Assembly: GCA_031277435.1 (NCBI GenBank)
Contig: JAITMI010000009.1
Location: 1-7,590 of the forward strand
Length of the DNA: 7,590 nt
DNA from: Pseudomonadales bacterium
GTDB taxonomy: Bacteria > Pseudomonadota > Gammaproteobacteria > Pseudomonadales > Pseudohongiellaceae
Direction of reading: 5' to 3'
Shown here: piece by piece, positions 1-6,363 of the stretch
Numbering within the stretch: the stretch's first letter is position 1
How the letters are laid out: each line of letters starts with the position of its first letter
Notes under the pieces: generated by a model
Database searches by the model: none
Told to the model about the DNA's origin: nothing
The model's input: only the letters and a program-made list of their open reading frames with translations
Translations under genes and position numbers: made by a program

Positions 1-2
1 CC

Positions 3-284
<282 letters not shown>

Positions 285-305
285 GGATTTCTGATTAAAA
301 TAGGA

Positions 306-394
306 GTAGGTTGGGCTGAGCGCAGCGAAGCCCAACATTGGCGAATCACCGCTGTTGGGCTGTGTTGGGCTTCGCTGCGCTCAGCCCAACCTAC
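306..394. repeat. Perfect 32-bp inverted repeat (dispersed palindromic element)
   Basis: The left arm at 306-337 (starting GTAGGTTGGGCTGAGCGCAG) is the exact reverse complement of the right arm at 363-394, around a 25-base spacer. The spacer carries another partial copy: TGTTGGGCT occurs at 353-361 and again at 363-371. The sequence is of the GTAGGTTGGGCTGAGC type that I recognise as a recurrent intergenic palindrome in many bacterial genomes. It lies between the argG stop and the TPR gene. RNA from it would form a very stable hairpin, but no T-run follows, so it is not a canonical terminator. It could stabilise the 3' end of the argG message or be a small non-autonomous mobile repeat. Confidence 0.9.
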
Positions 395-471
395 GCATGT
401 CGCGGCCACCGCCAGCGCGGAACTTTATAGAATAAATAAACCAAAATAGCCAAACGCCAGGAGGATTTTGA

Positions 472-1017
472 ATGAAACATTTGTTATCACTTCTCGCCCT
501 CTGCTGCCTCAGCGGCGTTCTACACGCCGACCAGAACGCACCCGAACTCGCCGATCTTTTCACCGCCCTGCAAAACACCCGCGACCCTATCACCGCCGCG
601 CCAATCGAAGCGCGCATCTGGAACCTGTGGGTTCAACACGACGACCCCGCCGCCGCGCGCCTGATGGCGCAAGGCTTGGCGCAAGAAAGCAGCGGCGCCC
701 TCGAAGCCGCCGTCGCCACCTTCAGCCAACTGATCGCGCAAGAGCCCGATTTCGCCGAAGCCTGGAACCGCCGCGCCACGCTGCACTACTTATTAGGCAA
801 CTACGCCGCCTCCAAAGCCGACATCGACCAAGTCCTCAAACTCGAACCCTACCACTTCGGCGCCCTCTCCGGCCTCGGCCTGGTCCACGTCGCCCTCGGC
901 GAATACTTCCAAGCCCGCAGCGCCTTCAATGCCGCGCTGGAAGTAAACCCCAGCATGGAAGCCGTACGCGCCAATTTGCGCGAGCTGGATCGTGTGCTGG
1001 AAGGGCAGGCGATTTGA
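472..1017 (+). CDS. Exported tetratricopeptide-repeat (TPR) protein, 181 aa
   Basis: Residues 1-19 form a signal peptide: MKHLL, a hydrophobic core, then a likely signal peptidase I cut after VLHA. The mature protein should be periplasmic. A short helical region containing IWNLWVQHDDP (about 49-59) precedes three TPR-like units at about 60-93, 94-127 and 128-161; the last two are good matches (AEAWNRRATLHYLLGNY; GALSGLGLVHVALGEY). TPRs mediate protein-protein contact, so a scaffold or adaptor role is likely, but the partner is unknown. The start is supported by AGGAGG at 459-464, seven bases before the ATG. An AT-rich TATAGAAT lies in the upstream gap, but I see no convincing -35. C11 and C12 come too early for a normal lipobox. 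The gene seems to be a single-gene unit between two palindromic repeats. It resembles TPR proteins common in Proteobacteria that I cannot name further. Confidence 0.85.
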   Translation: MKHLLSLLALCCLSGVLHADQNAPELADLFTALQNTRDPITAAPIEARIWNLWVQHDDPAAARLMAQGLAQESSGALEAAVATFSQLIAQEPDFAEAWNRRATLHYLLGNYAASKADIDQVLKLEPYHFGALSGLGLVHVALGEYFQARSAFNAALEVNPSMEAVRANLRELDRVLEGQAI

Positions 1018-1079
1018 ACTGGAGGTTCTTTTTATACCGAGGGTGGTGGAGGGGACTTGATAGATAAGGCAACTACATA

Positions 1080-1179
1080 CTGTCATTCCGCGCGTAGTCG
1101 CGGAATCCACGCGATGTTGGTTGGGGCGCGTGGCTTTGATGGATTCTGCGACTGCGCTTCGCTCCGCGCAGAATGACAG
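1080..1179. repeat. 100-bp multi-hairpin palindromic repeat (MITE-like)
   Basis: The outer arms CTGTCATTC (1080-1088) and GAATGACAG (1171-1179) are exactly complementary. Three hairpins lie inside or overlap them: ATTCCGCG/CGCGGAAT (1085-1092 with 1099-1106), CCACGCG/CGCGTGG (1107-1113 with 1127-1133) and ATTCTGCG/CGCAGAAT (1143-1150 with 1167-1174). GAATCCA (1103-1109) also pairs with TGGATTC (1140-1146), so the whole element can fold as one long foldback or as a cloverleaf. The TCATTCCGCG...GGAATCC character is typical of dispersed intergenic repeats. It fills most of the 214-base gap between the TPR gene and the XRE gene, which are convergent. No coding potential is apparent. Confidence 0.8.
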
Positions 1180-1231
1180 AGGGAGAAAACGAAGATAGAG
1201 CAATATGTATGCTCGGCGCTGGGCTTAGCTA

Positions 1232-1474
1232 TCACTTGGTTTTCCCCTCAATAACGCCTATACCATCCACCGCTGAAACACCAAGAGCGTGGCAATAGCT
1301 CACGAACTCAACCACATCCAGCCGCCGCTCCTTTTGCTCCACTTTCGCCACGAAGGTGTGCGGGACTCCCAACCTTTCCGCCAACTCTCGCATAGTCAAA
1401 CCAGCTTCTTCCCGCTGGCGCTTCAGCCATGCAGTAAGCCTTTGATTTTCTGATGAATGCAGAGTAGTTGACAT
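1232..1474 (-). CDS. Small XRE/Cro-type helix-turn-helix regulator, 80 aa
   Basis: This is a single-domain DNA-binding protein of the lambda Cro/XRE family. The HTH spans about residues 12-66. The helix carrying TMRELAERLGVP (27-38) leads into the recognition helix THTFVAKVEQ-like segment (PHTFVAKVEQKERR, 38-51). No second domain is present, so it is probably a repressor acting as a dimer. I chose the ATG at 1474. The frame stays open upstream to a TTG at 1528, but that extension crosses the promoter and operators and does not resemble the family. A -10 hexamer ends seven bases before the ATG and there is no Shine-Dalgarno sequence, which suggests a leaderless message. Two dyads over the promoter suggest autoregulation. 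Such proteins can also serve as antitoxins or restriction-modification controllers, but no such partner gene is visible. The only neighbour on that side is an unrelated lipoprotein. Confidence 0.85.
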   Translation of the reverse strand: MSTTLHSSENQRLTAWLKRQREEAGLTMRELAERLGVPHTFVAKVEQKERRLDVVEFVSYCHALGVSAVDGIGVIEGKTK

Positions 1475-1492
1475 GTTCCGATTGTAGGAACA
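1474..1492. promoter_or_regulatory. Operator-like dyad 1 over the XRE -10 and start codon
   Basis: TGTTCC (1474-1479) and GGAACA (1487-1492) form a perfect inverted repeat with a 7-base spacer; the complementarity extends outward to CATGTTCC/GGAACATG (1472-1479 with 1487-1494). The spacer contains the predicted -10. A bound dimer would block both the promoter and the start codon. Binding by the XRE protein is inferred from position. Confidence 0.6.
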
Positions 1493-1510
1493 TGATTTGT
1501 TTGTTCCCAA
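1481..1510 (-). promoter_or_regulatory. Predicted sigma70-type promoter of the XRE gene
   Basis: Reading the - strand, TTGGGA (1510-1505, four of six matches to the -35 consensus) is followed by an 18-base spacer and TACAAT (1486-1481, five of six matches to the -10 consensus). Transcription would begin at about 1474, on or next to the ATG of the XRE gene, giving a leaderless message. Confidence 0.55.
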
Positions 1511-1520
1511 AACAGGGACA
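1502..1520. promoter_or_regulatory. Operator-like dyad 2 over the XRE -35
   Basis: TGTTCC (1502-1507) and GGGACA (1515-1520) repeat the pattern of the dyad 28 bases away, with the same 7-base spacer and one mismatch in the second half. It overlaps the predicted -35 (1505-1510). Two equally built dyads with a fixed 28-base centre-to-centre distance suggest cooperative binding of two dimers. The site could also influence the rightward lipoprotein gene. Confidence 0.5.
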
Positions 1521-1613
1521 AATACCAATAATAGGAAAGGGCTTTGAGGCTAAGGGACAGAGACGTAATTACACGCTCAATCCAATTCAGTCATCAGGCT
1601 TGACTGAGATCGT

Positions 1614-1618
1614 AGAGG
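1614..1618 (+). promoter_or_regulatory. Ribosome binding site deciding the lipoprotein start
   Basis: AGAGG (within AGAGGTGAG) lies five bases before the ATG at 1624. It favours that start over the ATG at 1468, 156 bases upstream in the same frame, which lacks a Shine-Dalgarno sequence and would put a non-signal-like leader before the lipoprotein signal. Confidence 0.6.
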
Positions 1619-1623
1619 TGAGA

Positions 1624-2196
1624 ATGAAAAAACTTGTATTGATGGCATTGTTGTCTATTGGGCTTGTTGCTTGTGGCTTTGGCGGCAAACCAACGGAAGA
1701 AGAAATTCGAGTAGTGCTTTTAGATGAAATAGATCAAAAAGGATGCACTTCAGGATTTTTCAGTAATTTCCCGATTTCACAATCGGTTGTGAATAATAAT
1801 CAGCGAAATATTCAAGCATTTGCCGCTATAGGATTTATCAAAGAGAATACAGACGGCTCATATGATATGACGGAGCAGGGAAGATCAGCATACGACTCAT
1901 CTCGCCAGGGTTTCTGTTATACGGAAAGCTATATCGTAAGTGATGTGGTCGTGGTAGCAAGAGAGAAAGAAAGCCAGTTGCCGAGAGGGTTTACGGATGT
2001 TTGGTATGTGTCTTTTAATGTCTCGCCAAGTAATGTTGATGAATGGATAAAAAATCCGCAAGTCTTGGCTGCAGGGAGTACAGGGCCGGAGTTTATAGGG
2101 GATGCTAATGAGGTTAAGGCATTCACTGTTAGGGTAGGTAAAAAAGTTGGAAATGACAAATTAGAGCTTGATTTTTATTTTAGTTTTCGTCCTTAG
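1624..2196 (+). CDS. Predicted lipoprotein of unknown function, 190 aa
   Basis: The N-terminus is a clear type II signal peptide: MKK, a hydrophobic stretch to residue 13, then the lipobox LVAC with the lipidated cysteine at 17. The residues after it are GFGG, with no aspartate at +2, so outer-membrane sorting is expected if the Lol rules apply. The mature part begins with an acidic helix (TEEEIRVVLLDEIDQ, 24-38). Next comes a segment reading IQAFAAIGFIKENTDGSYDM (63-82) and TEQGRSAY, which has the rhythm of a winged-helix or small alpha/beta fold, and a beta-rich C-terminal half. C41 and C98 could form a disulfide. I recognise no family. The gene is AT-richer than its neighbours: 24 of 60 bases at 1801-1860 are G or C, against 39 of 60 at 4201-4260. 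This suggests acquired DNA together with the XRE gene. It converges on nth with a 41-base gap and no visible terminator. Confidence 0.8.
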   Translation: MKKLVLMALLSIGLVACGFGGKPTEEEIRVVLLDEIDQKGCTSGFFSNFPISQSVVNNNQRNIQAFAAIGFIKENTDGSYDMTEQGRSAYDSSRQGFCYTESYIVSDVVVVAREKESQLPRGFTDVWYVSFNVSPSNVDEWIKNPQVLAAGSTGPEFIGDANEVKAFTVRVGKKVGNDKLELDFYFSFRP

Positions 2197-2237
2197 ATAA
2201 ATTTCTCTACGAATCATTTCTTATAGCGTATATATGG

Positions 2238-2873
2238 TCACTCCTCCGTTTTATCCTTGTACTCACACAAATCCTCAATCACGCAACTACCGCAGCGCGG
2301 TTTGCGGGCGAGGCAGGTATAGCGGCCATGCAGAATCAGCCAGTGGTGGGCGTCGAGCAGAAATTCATCGGGCACTACTTTTAATAACTTTTTCTCCACT
2401 TCCAATACATTCTTGCCCGGCGCTAAACCAATGCGATTACTGACGCGGAAGATGTGTGTATCCACCGCCATTGTCTTTTGGTGGAACGCGGTGTTGAGGA
2501 TTACGTTGGCGGTTTTGCGGCCCACGCCGGGCAGGGCTTGTAGGGCGTCGCGCGTATCTGGCACTTTGGAATCGTACTGATCGATCAAAATTTTGCAGGT
2601 CTTGATCAGGTTTTCGGCCTTGGTGTTGAAAAGGCCAATGGTCTTGATGTATGCCTTCAGTTTATCGACACCCAGCGCATAAATAGCCTTTGGCGTGTTG
2701 GCGGCGGGGAACAGTTTGGCGGTGGCTTTGTTGACGCTGACATCCGTAGCCTGCGCCGACAACATGACCGCCACCAATAATTCAAAAGGTGAGGTGTAAA
2801 CGAGCTCCGTGGTGGGCTCGGGGTTAGCGGCGCGCAGGCGCTCGAAAATCTGGATGCGTTTTTGTTGGTTCAT
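2238..2873 (-). CDS. nth: Endonuclease III, DNA glycosylase/AP lyase
   Basis: Nth removes oxidised pyrimidines from DNA and nicks the abasic site during base-excision repair in the cytoplasm. At 211 residues it has exactly the length of the E. coli enzyme and aligns throughout. The helix-hairpin-helix LPGVGRKTANV (114-124) carries the catalytic Lys120. VDTHIFRVSNR carries the catalytic Asp138. The C-terminal [4Fe-4S] cluster uses Cys187, Cys194, Cys197 and Cys203 in the C-x6-C-x2-C-x5-C pattern. It is the last gene of the rnf cluster, 24 bases after the rnfE stop, as in many gammaproteobacteria. No strong Shine-Dalgarno sequence precedes it (only AGGCAG), so expression may depend on readthrough from rnfE. 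The protein looks intact and ordinary. Confidence 0.97.
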   Translation of the reverse strand: MNQQKRIQIFERLRAANPEPTTELVYTSPFELLVAVMLSAQATDVSVNKATAKLFPAANTPKAIYALGVDKLKAYIKTIGLFNTKAENLIKTCKILIDQYDSKVPDTRDALQALPGVGRKTANVILNTAFHQKTMAVDTHIFRVSNRIGLAPGKNVLEVEKKLLKVVPDEFLLDAHHWLILHGRYTCLARKPRCGSCVIEDLCEYKDKTEE

Positions 2874-2897
2874 GGTGGCTGCCTACAGTCCGTTTGC

Positions 2898-3590
2898 TTA
2901 CACCTGACCCGTAACACGCACCCGCTTGCTGCCCGCGGGTTCGGGTTCTGGCGCGGGCTGGTGTTGGGCAGGGCGTTGATCAAAGTAATTTTTGAACGCA
3001 ATGAGAAAAGCCAGCAGCAAGAAAGCGCCGGACGGTGTGAGCGCGAGGGGGAACGGCGGGCTATTGAAGCAAATAAATTCCCAATTCGTGGCGAAGGGCA
3101 GCAGTAAATCCATGTTGGTGAACAAACGGCCGCTGCCTAGCGCTTCGCGCAGCATTCCCAAGACCAGTAGTACCAGAATGAAACTCAGGCCCAGCCCTAA
3201 TGCGTCGCGTAGCGCGTGTAGCGGTGGGGTTTTGCTGGCGAAACTTTCGGCATGGCCGAGAATGAGGCAATTGCTCACGATTAAGGGCAGAAAGAGGCCG
3301 AGCCGTTCCGCTAGCGCGTAAGAATAAGCCTGTAGCAAAAATTCAGCGCAGCTTGTGAAACTGGCGATGATCAGCATGTAGGCTGGCAGGCGTAGCGCGG
3401 GGGTGAAACGGTTGCGCAGCAGGGATATGCAGAAGCTGGAGCCTAAGAGTACGCTCAAGGTACACAGGCCCAGGGTCAGCGCGCTGATGGCGGAATTGCT
3501 TACCGCGAGCAGTGGGCAGAGGCCGAGCAAGGGCGTTAGCGCGAGTTTGTCGCGGCAGGAGTTGAAATTGAGCGTGGCAGTTGCCGTCAT
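2898..3590 (-). CDS. rnfE: Rnf electron transport complex, integral membrane subunit E
   Basis: RnfE (RsxE/NqrD family) pairs with RnfA in the inner membrane, and together they hold a [2Fe-2S] cluster. Its length of 230 residues is usual. About six membrane segments are visible. Both cluster cysteines are present: Cys25 in LLGLCPLLAVS and Cys108 in LIVSNCLILGHAESFAS. The N-terminal segment before Cys25 (NFNSCRDKLAL) departs from the usual KNN-containing form. Extra cysteines at 12, 43, 54 and 81 are not part of the family pattern. The C-terminal tail is proline- and glutamate-rich and soluble. The ATG overlaps the rnfG stop by four bases (ATGA), so translation is probably coupled. It retains its cluster ligands although its partner RnfA does not. 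Confidence 0.95.
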   Translation of the reverse strand: MTATATLNFNSCRDKLALTPLLGLCPLLAVSNSAISALTLGLCTLSVLLGSSFCISLLRNRFTPALRLPAYMLIIASFTSCAEFLLQAYSYALAERLGLFLPLIVSNCLILGHAESFASKTPPLHALRDALGLGLSFILVLLVLGMLREALGSGRLFTNMDLLLPFATNWEFICFNSPPFPLALTPSGAFLLLAFLIAFKNYFDQRPAQHQPAPEPEPAGSKRVRVTGQV

Positions 3591-4267
3591 GCTTGCGGCT
3601 CCTCAAGATTGAGCGCCAACAGCGCGGTGCGGTTGAGCGCGAAAAATTCTAGCGCTTTGCGCACCGCGTTGACGATTGCGCGCGGGGTGATGGTGGCGCC
3701 GCTGAACTGGTCGAATTCGCCGCCGTCTTGTTTTAGCGCCCACAGCGGCGGCGGGGTATTGTCGAGCGAGCGCCGGTCGAAGCTGAGCAGCCAGTTTGAT
3801 TGATCCAGTTCGATACGCGCGCCGAGCCCGGCGGTTTCATGTTGTTCCAGAATACGCAGGCCGGTGATCGTGCCATTGGCGTCGATGCCGAGCAAGAGTT
3901 TGAGGGGGCCGTTGTAGCCGGCGGTTTCAAGCGGCAGGATCACACCGCTAACGGCGTCGGCGCTGCGCGCAAGATATGCCGTGCGCGCAGTGCTCAAGCC
4001 CAGGAGTTCCTGTTGCGCGAAGCGCGGCGTGGCGGGGTCGATAATGAAACTGGCGTCCAATAATACATTGTCGTGCGGTATCGGCGGTAACAGCGTGGTG
4101 AGCGTAGCCAGCATGGCTTGATGTTGCTGCGCGATGCGGCGGGCGGCGGTGGCGTGGTAGGCCAAGGTCAGCAACAGGACCGCGCCGAGCGCGAGCAGGC
4201 CCAGGCGCAGGATGGCGCCGCGTGCCGCCAGAGGCGGGTTTTGTACTCGGTTGTTGGTATCGCTCAT
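3587..4267 (-). CDS. rnfG: Rnf electron transport complex, FMN-carrying subunit G
   Basis: RnfG is a periplasmic flavoprotein subunit anchored by one N-terminal membrane segment, here about residues 17-38. It carries FMN covalently bound to a threonine, normally attached by ApbE. The motif is present as DQFSGATITPRAIVNAV (186-202), with Thr192 as the expected flavinylated residue. Upstream, ILEQHETAGLGARIEL (139-154) is the other conserved block of the family (EHHETPGLG in E. coli). At 226 residues it is slightly longer than E. coli RsxG, with a longer N-terminal leader ([17 protein letters not shown]) and a short C-terminal extension. It overlaps rnfD by four bases at its start and rnfE by four bases at its end. 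All visible features suggest a working subunit. No apbE is in the window. Confidence 0.95.
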   Translation of the reverse strand: MSDTNNRVQNPPLAARGAILRLGLLALGAVLLLTLAYHATAARRIAQQHQAMLATLTTLLPPIPHDNVLLDASFIIDPATPRFAQQELLGLSTARTAYLARSADAVSGVILPLETAGYNGPLKLLLGIDANGTITGLRILEQHETAGLGARIELDQSNWLLSFDRRSLDNTPPPLWALKQDGGEFDQFSGATITPRAIVNAVRKALEFFALNRTALLALNLEEPQA

Positions 4268-5286
4268 GTTTTGGGTCCGAAAGTACGTGCTTCGGTAAAG
4301 GCGTCGATCAAGGGCGCCGCCAGATTACCGAGCAATACCGCGAAGGCTACGCCATCGGGGTAAATGCTGAAGGCGCGGATCACGAATACTAAGAGGCCGA
4401 TCAAGGCGCCATAGAGCAAACGCCCGCGCGGCGTAGTGGCGGCGGTGACGGGATCGGTGGCGATGAAGAACGCGCCCAGCATGGTGGCGCCGCTGAATAA
4501 GTGCATCAGCGGCGACCCTAAACTGGCCGAAGAACCGCCAGCCCAGCCGAGCGCCGCGCACACGCTCAGCGCGCCGAGGAAGGCTAGAGGAATGTGCCAA
4601 CTGATGACGCGCCGGTAGAGCAGCCATAGACCGCCCAGTAAAAAACCCACATTCACCCATTCAGCGCCCAGCGCGGCGAAACTTCCGGCCAACGGCGACG
4701 CGGCGCGAAATTCGCTCACCAGTTGCGCGCCCGTTTGCTGGCGGAAACTGTCGAGCCAGGTAGCGCCGGTGTAGGCGTCAATGCCAAGCACGGGCTCGCC
4801 GCCAAGGAAGATTGTTATTGCGTCGCTGAAGCTAGGCAGGTTTTCAAGCACGCCGGCGGGCAAGAGCCAGCGCGTCATCGGCGCTGGAAACGACACCAGC
4901 AACATCGCATAAGCCGCCATCGCCGGATTGAACAGGTTGTGGCCGAGCCCGCCATAAAGCTGTTTCACCACCACGATGGCAAAGGCGATGCCGCAGAGCC
5001 CCAGCCACCAGGGCACGGTGGGCGGCAATGCCATTGCCAGCAGGAGGGCAGAGAGCAAAGCGCTGCCATCGCGCAGGTGCAGGCTCACGTTCTGTTTGCG
5101 CAGGCGCAACAGCGCCGCTTCCAAAACCAGCGCGCACAAGGATAGCCACACTACATTGATCAGCACGCCCCAGCCGAAGAACGCGACCAGCGCGCACAAA
5201 CCCGGCAGGCAGGCGAGTAGTACCAGGTACATCAGTTGCGCGATACCGTGGTTTGGCGGCTTGGCTGAAGGGTTTATATTATTCAT
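4264..5286 (-). CDS. rnfD: Rnf electron transport complex, membrane flavin subunit D
   Basis: RnfD (RsxD/NqrB family) is a polytopic inner-membrane protein carrying a covalently bound FMN and taking part in ion transfer. Its 340 residues fit the family. About nine to ten membrane segments are visible. The flavinylation motif DAYTGATW puts FMN on Thr176. Other family blocks are [18 protein letters not shown] (112-129) and [20 protein letters not shown] (262-281), the latter with the TDPV signature. No flavin-site residue appears to be lost. The ATG overlaps the TGA of the rnfB/C fusion (ATGA). In standard operons the gene before rnfD is rnfC; here it is the fused B/C gene, so the deletion or fusion did not disturb the downstream coupling. 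Confidence 0.95.
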   Translation of the reverse strand: MNNINPSAKPPNHGIAQLMYLVLLACLPGLCALVAFFGWGVLINVVWLSLCALVLEAALLRLRKQNVSLHLRDGSALLSALLLAMALPPTVPWWLGLCGIAFAIVVVKQLYGGLGHNLFNPAMAAYAMLLVSFPAPMTRWLLPAGVLENLPSFSDAITIFLGGEPVLGIDAYTGATWLDSFRQQTGAQLVSEFRAASPLAGSFAALGAEWVNVGFLLGGLWLLYRRVISWHIPLAFLGALSVCAALGWAGGSSASLGSPLMHLFSGATMLGAFFIATDPVTAATTPRGRLLYGALIGLLVFVIRAFSIYPDGVAFAVLLGNLAAPLIDAFTEARTFGPKT

Positions 5287-6362
5287 AACTCATCGTTCTT
5301 GGATTCTGACGCGGGCATCGCCGTGCTGGCTTGCGCGGCCTGGCGTGCGGCTTTTTTGGCGTTCACTCGTGCTAGAGCGGCTTGAATCACGTCTTGCGGT
5401 GAAGGTGGCGCCGTTGCCTGTTCGGCTTTTTTGGCATTCACGCGCGCCAGGACGGCGGCGATGGCGTCCGCTGGCGCTTGCCGCTCTCTTGCCGCCAAGG
5501 CGGTGCGTTCCTGGCGCCACTGTTCTTCCTGAGCTTTTTCTTGCGCTTTGCGCGCTTGGTGGAATTCAAAGCGCCTCCTGGCTTGCGCGGCGCTGATCGC
5601 TTGTTCGTGCAGATCGCGCAGTTGCGTCTTGGCGATTTGGAACTGTCGTACCAGTGGAATATGGCTGGGGCACACGTAAGCGCAGGCGCCGCATTCGATG
5701 CAATCCATCAGCCGCAGGCTTTGTGCTTGCGCTAAATCCTGGGCAAGCGCGTAGCGATGCAGTTGCTGCGGCAGCAATGCGGCGGGGCAGACTTCGGCGC
5801 ACAGGCCGCAGCGAATGCAGGCTTGTTCCGTTGGCGCGGCGGGCCTTGGTTCGTATACCGGGGCGGGCTTGGCCACGAGCATGTCGATGCAATCCACCGG
5901 GCAGGGCGCTACGCAAAGATCGCAGCCAGTGCATTCGCTGGCGATGACGCTGTGCATGTGCTTGGCGCTGCCGAGGATGGCGTCCACCGGGCAAGCCTGG
6001 ATGCACTTGGTGCAGCCGATACATTCCGCTTCGCGGATGTAGGCGAGTTTGCGCGGCGCTTCCTTGCCGTGGCTGGGATCGAGCGGCAGCGGTTCTTGAC
6101 CTAAAAGTCTAGCCAGCGCGCGGATCGTTTGTTCGCCGCCGGGCGGGCAGTGGTTGATGGCTTCGCCCGCGGCGATCGCTTGCGCGTAGGGGCGGCAGCC
6201 GGGGTGCCCGCACTGGCCGCATTGGGTTTGCGGTAATAGCGCGTCGATGCGCTCGATCAGGGGTTCCGTTTGCGCTACCAAGCGATGTTCGGCGCGGTTC
6301 AATAAGGCGCCGGCGCAGAGCGCCAAGGCGGGCAGCAACACGAACGCGGCGAGGATTTCCAC
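5283..6362 (-). CDS. rnfB: RnfB fused to the C-terminal ferredoxin part of RnfC (359 aa), lacking the NADH module
   Basis: RnfB normally receives electrons from ferredoxin; E. coli RsxB has 192 residues. Numbering from the GTG at 6362, residues 1-165 are RnfB: one membrane helix (about 2-22), a 4Fe-4S domain (CGQCGHPGC, Cys48, 51, 56, 72) and two ferredoxin motifs (Cys114/117/120/124 and 144/147/150/154). After a linker rich in Pro and Ala (about 162-178) the protein becomes Rnf[21 protein letters not shown] (Cys182/185/188/192) and [19 protein letters not shown] (Cys221/224/227/231). A long charged helix and two copies of an [14 protein letters not shown] repeat follow, as in the E. coli RsxC tail. 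The NADH/FMN-binding and SLBB domains of RnfC are absent and no separate rnfC exists here. I chose the GTG, one base after the rnfA stop and behind GGGG, because it gives the family spacing to the first cysteine; the only longer option is a TTG at 6395. Confidence 0.9.
   Translation of the reverse strand: MEILAAFVLLPALALCAGALLNRAEHRLVAQTEPLIERIDALLPQTQCGQCGHPGCRPYAQAIAAGEAINHCPPGGEQTIRALARLLGQEPLPLDPSHGKEAPRKLAYIREAECIGCTKCIQACPVDAILGSAKHMHSVIASECTGCDLCVAPCPVDCIDMLVAKPAPVYEPRPAAPTEQACIRCGLCAEVCPAALLPQQLHRYALAQDLAQAQSLRLMDCIECGACAYVCPSHIPLVRQFQIAKTQLRDLHEQAISAAQARRRFEFHQARKAQEKAQEEQWRQERTALAARERQAPADAIAAVLARVNAKKAEQATAPPSPQDVIQAALARVNAKKAARQAAQASTAMPASESKNDEL
5348..5455 (-). repeat. 75-base tandem coding repeat in the RnfC-like tail
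   Basis: CGGCTTTTTTGGC occurs at 5348-5360 and again at 5423-5435, exactly 75 bases (25 codons) apart. The similarity extends over about 33 bases on each side. It encodes the two LARVNAKKA copies of the fused protein's tail. RnfC tails of gammaproteobacteria commonly contain such Ala/Lys-rich repeats, which supports the RnfC origin of this segment. Confidence 0.7.
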
Positions 6363-6363
6363 C

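Noticed and set aside
468..1067. A 199-residue + strand frame overlapping the TPR gene
   Set aside because: It is Arg/Pro-rich shadow sequence of the TPR frame, which has the signal peptide, TPR motifs and a matching ribosome binding site.
1475..1528. N-terminal extension of the XRE protein to a TTG at 1528
   Set aside because: It would place coding sequence over a good promoter and two dyads, and the added residues do not look like the family.
1539..1575. Stretch with AAGGGACAGAGACG that resembles ends of repeat-associated transposase remnants
   Set aside because: It is too short, has no paired arm or transposase frame nearby, and its GGGACA has no TGTTCC partner at the N7 spacing to make a third operator.
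1468..1623. Upstream extension of the lipoprotein gene by 52 residues
   Set aside because: It overlaps the XRE start and operators, has no ribosome binding site, and would bury the lipoprotein signal inside the protein.
2197..2237. Possible terminator between the lipoprotein gene and nth
   Set aside because: No stem with a T-run can be found in the 41-base gap.
4844..6024. Long + and - strand frames overlapping rnfD and rnfB/C (for example 4844-5197 and 5566-6024)
   Set aside because: They are GC-rich antisense or out-of-frame shadows without recognisable domains.
5283..6362. The fused gene as a plain RnfC or as a frameshifted pseudogene
   Set aside because: The N-terminal half is clearly RnfB with its membrane helix and first 4Fe-4S domain, the frame is continuous, and all cluster cysteines are present.
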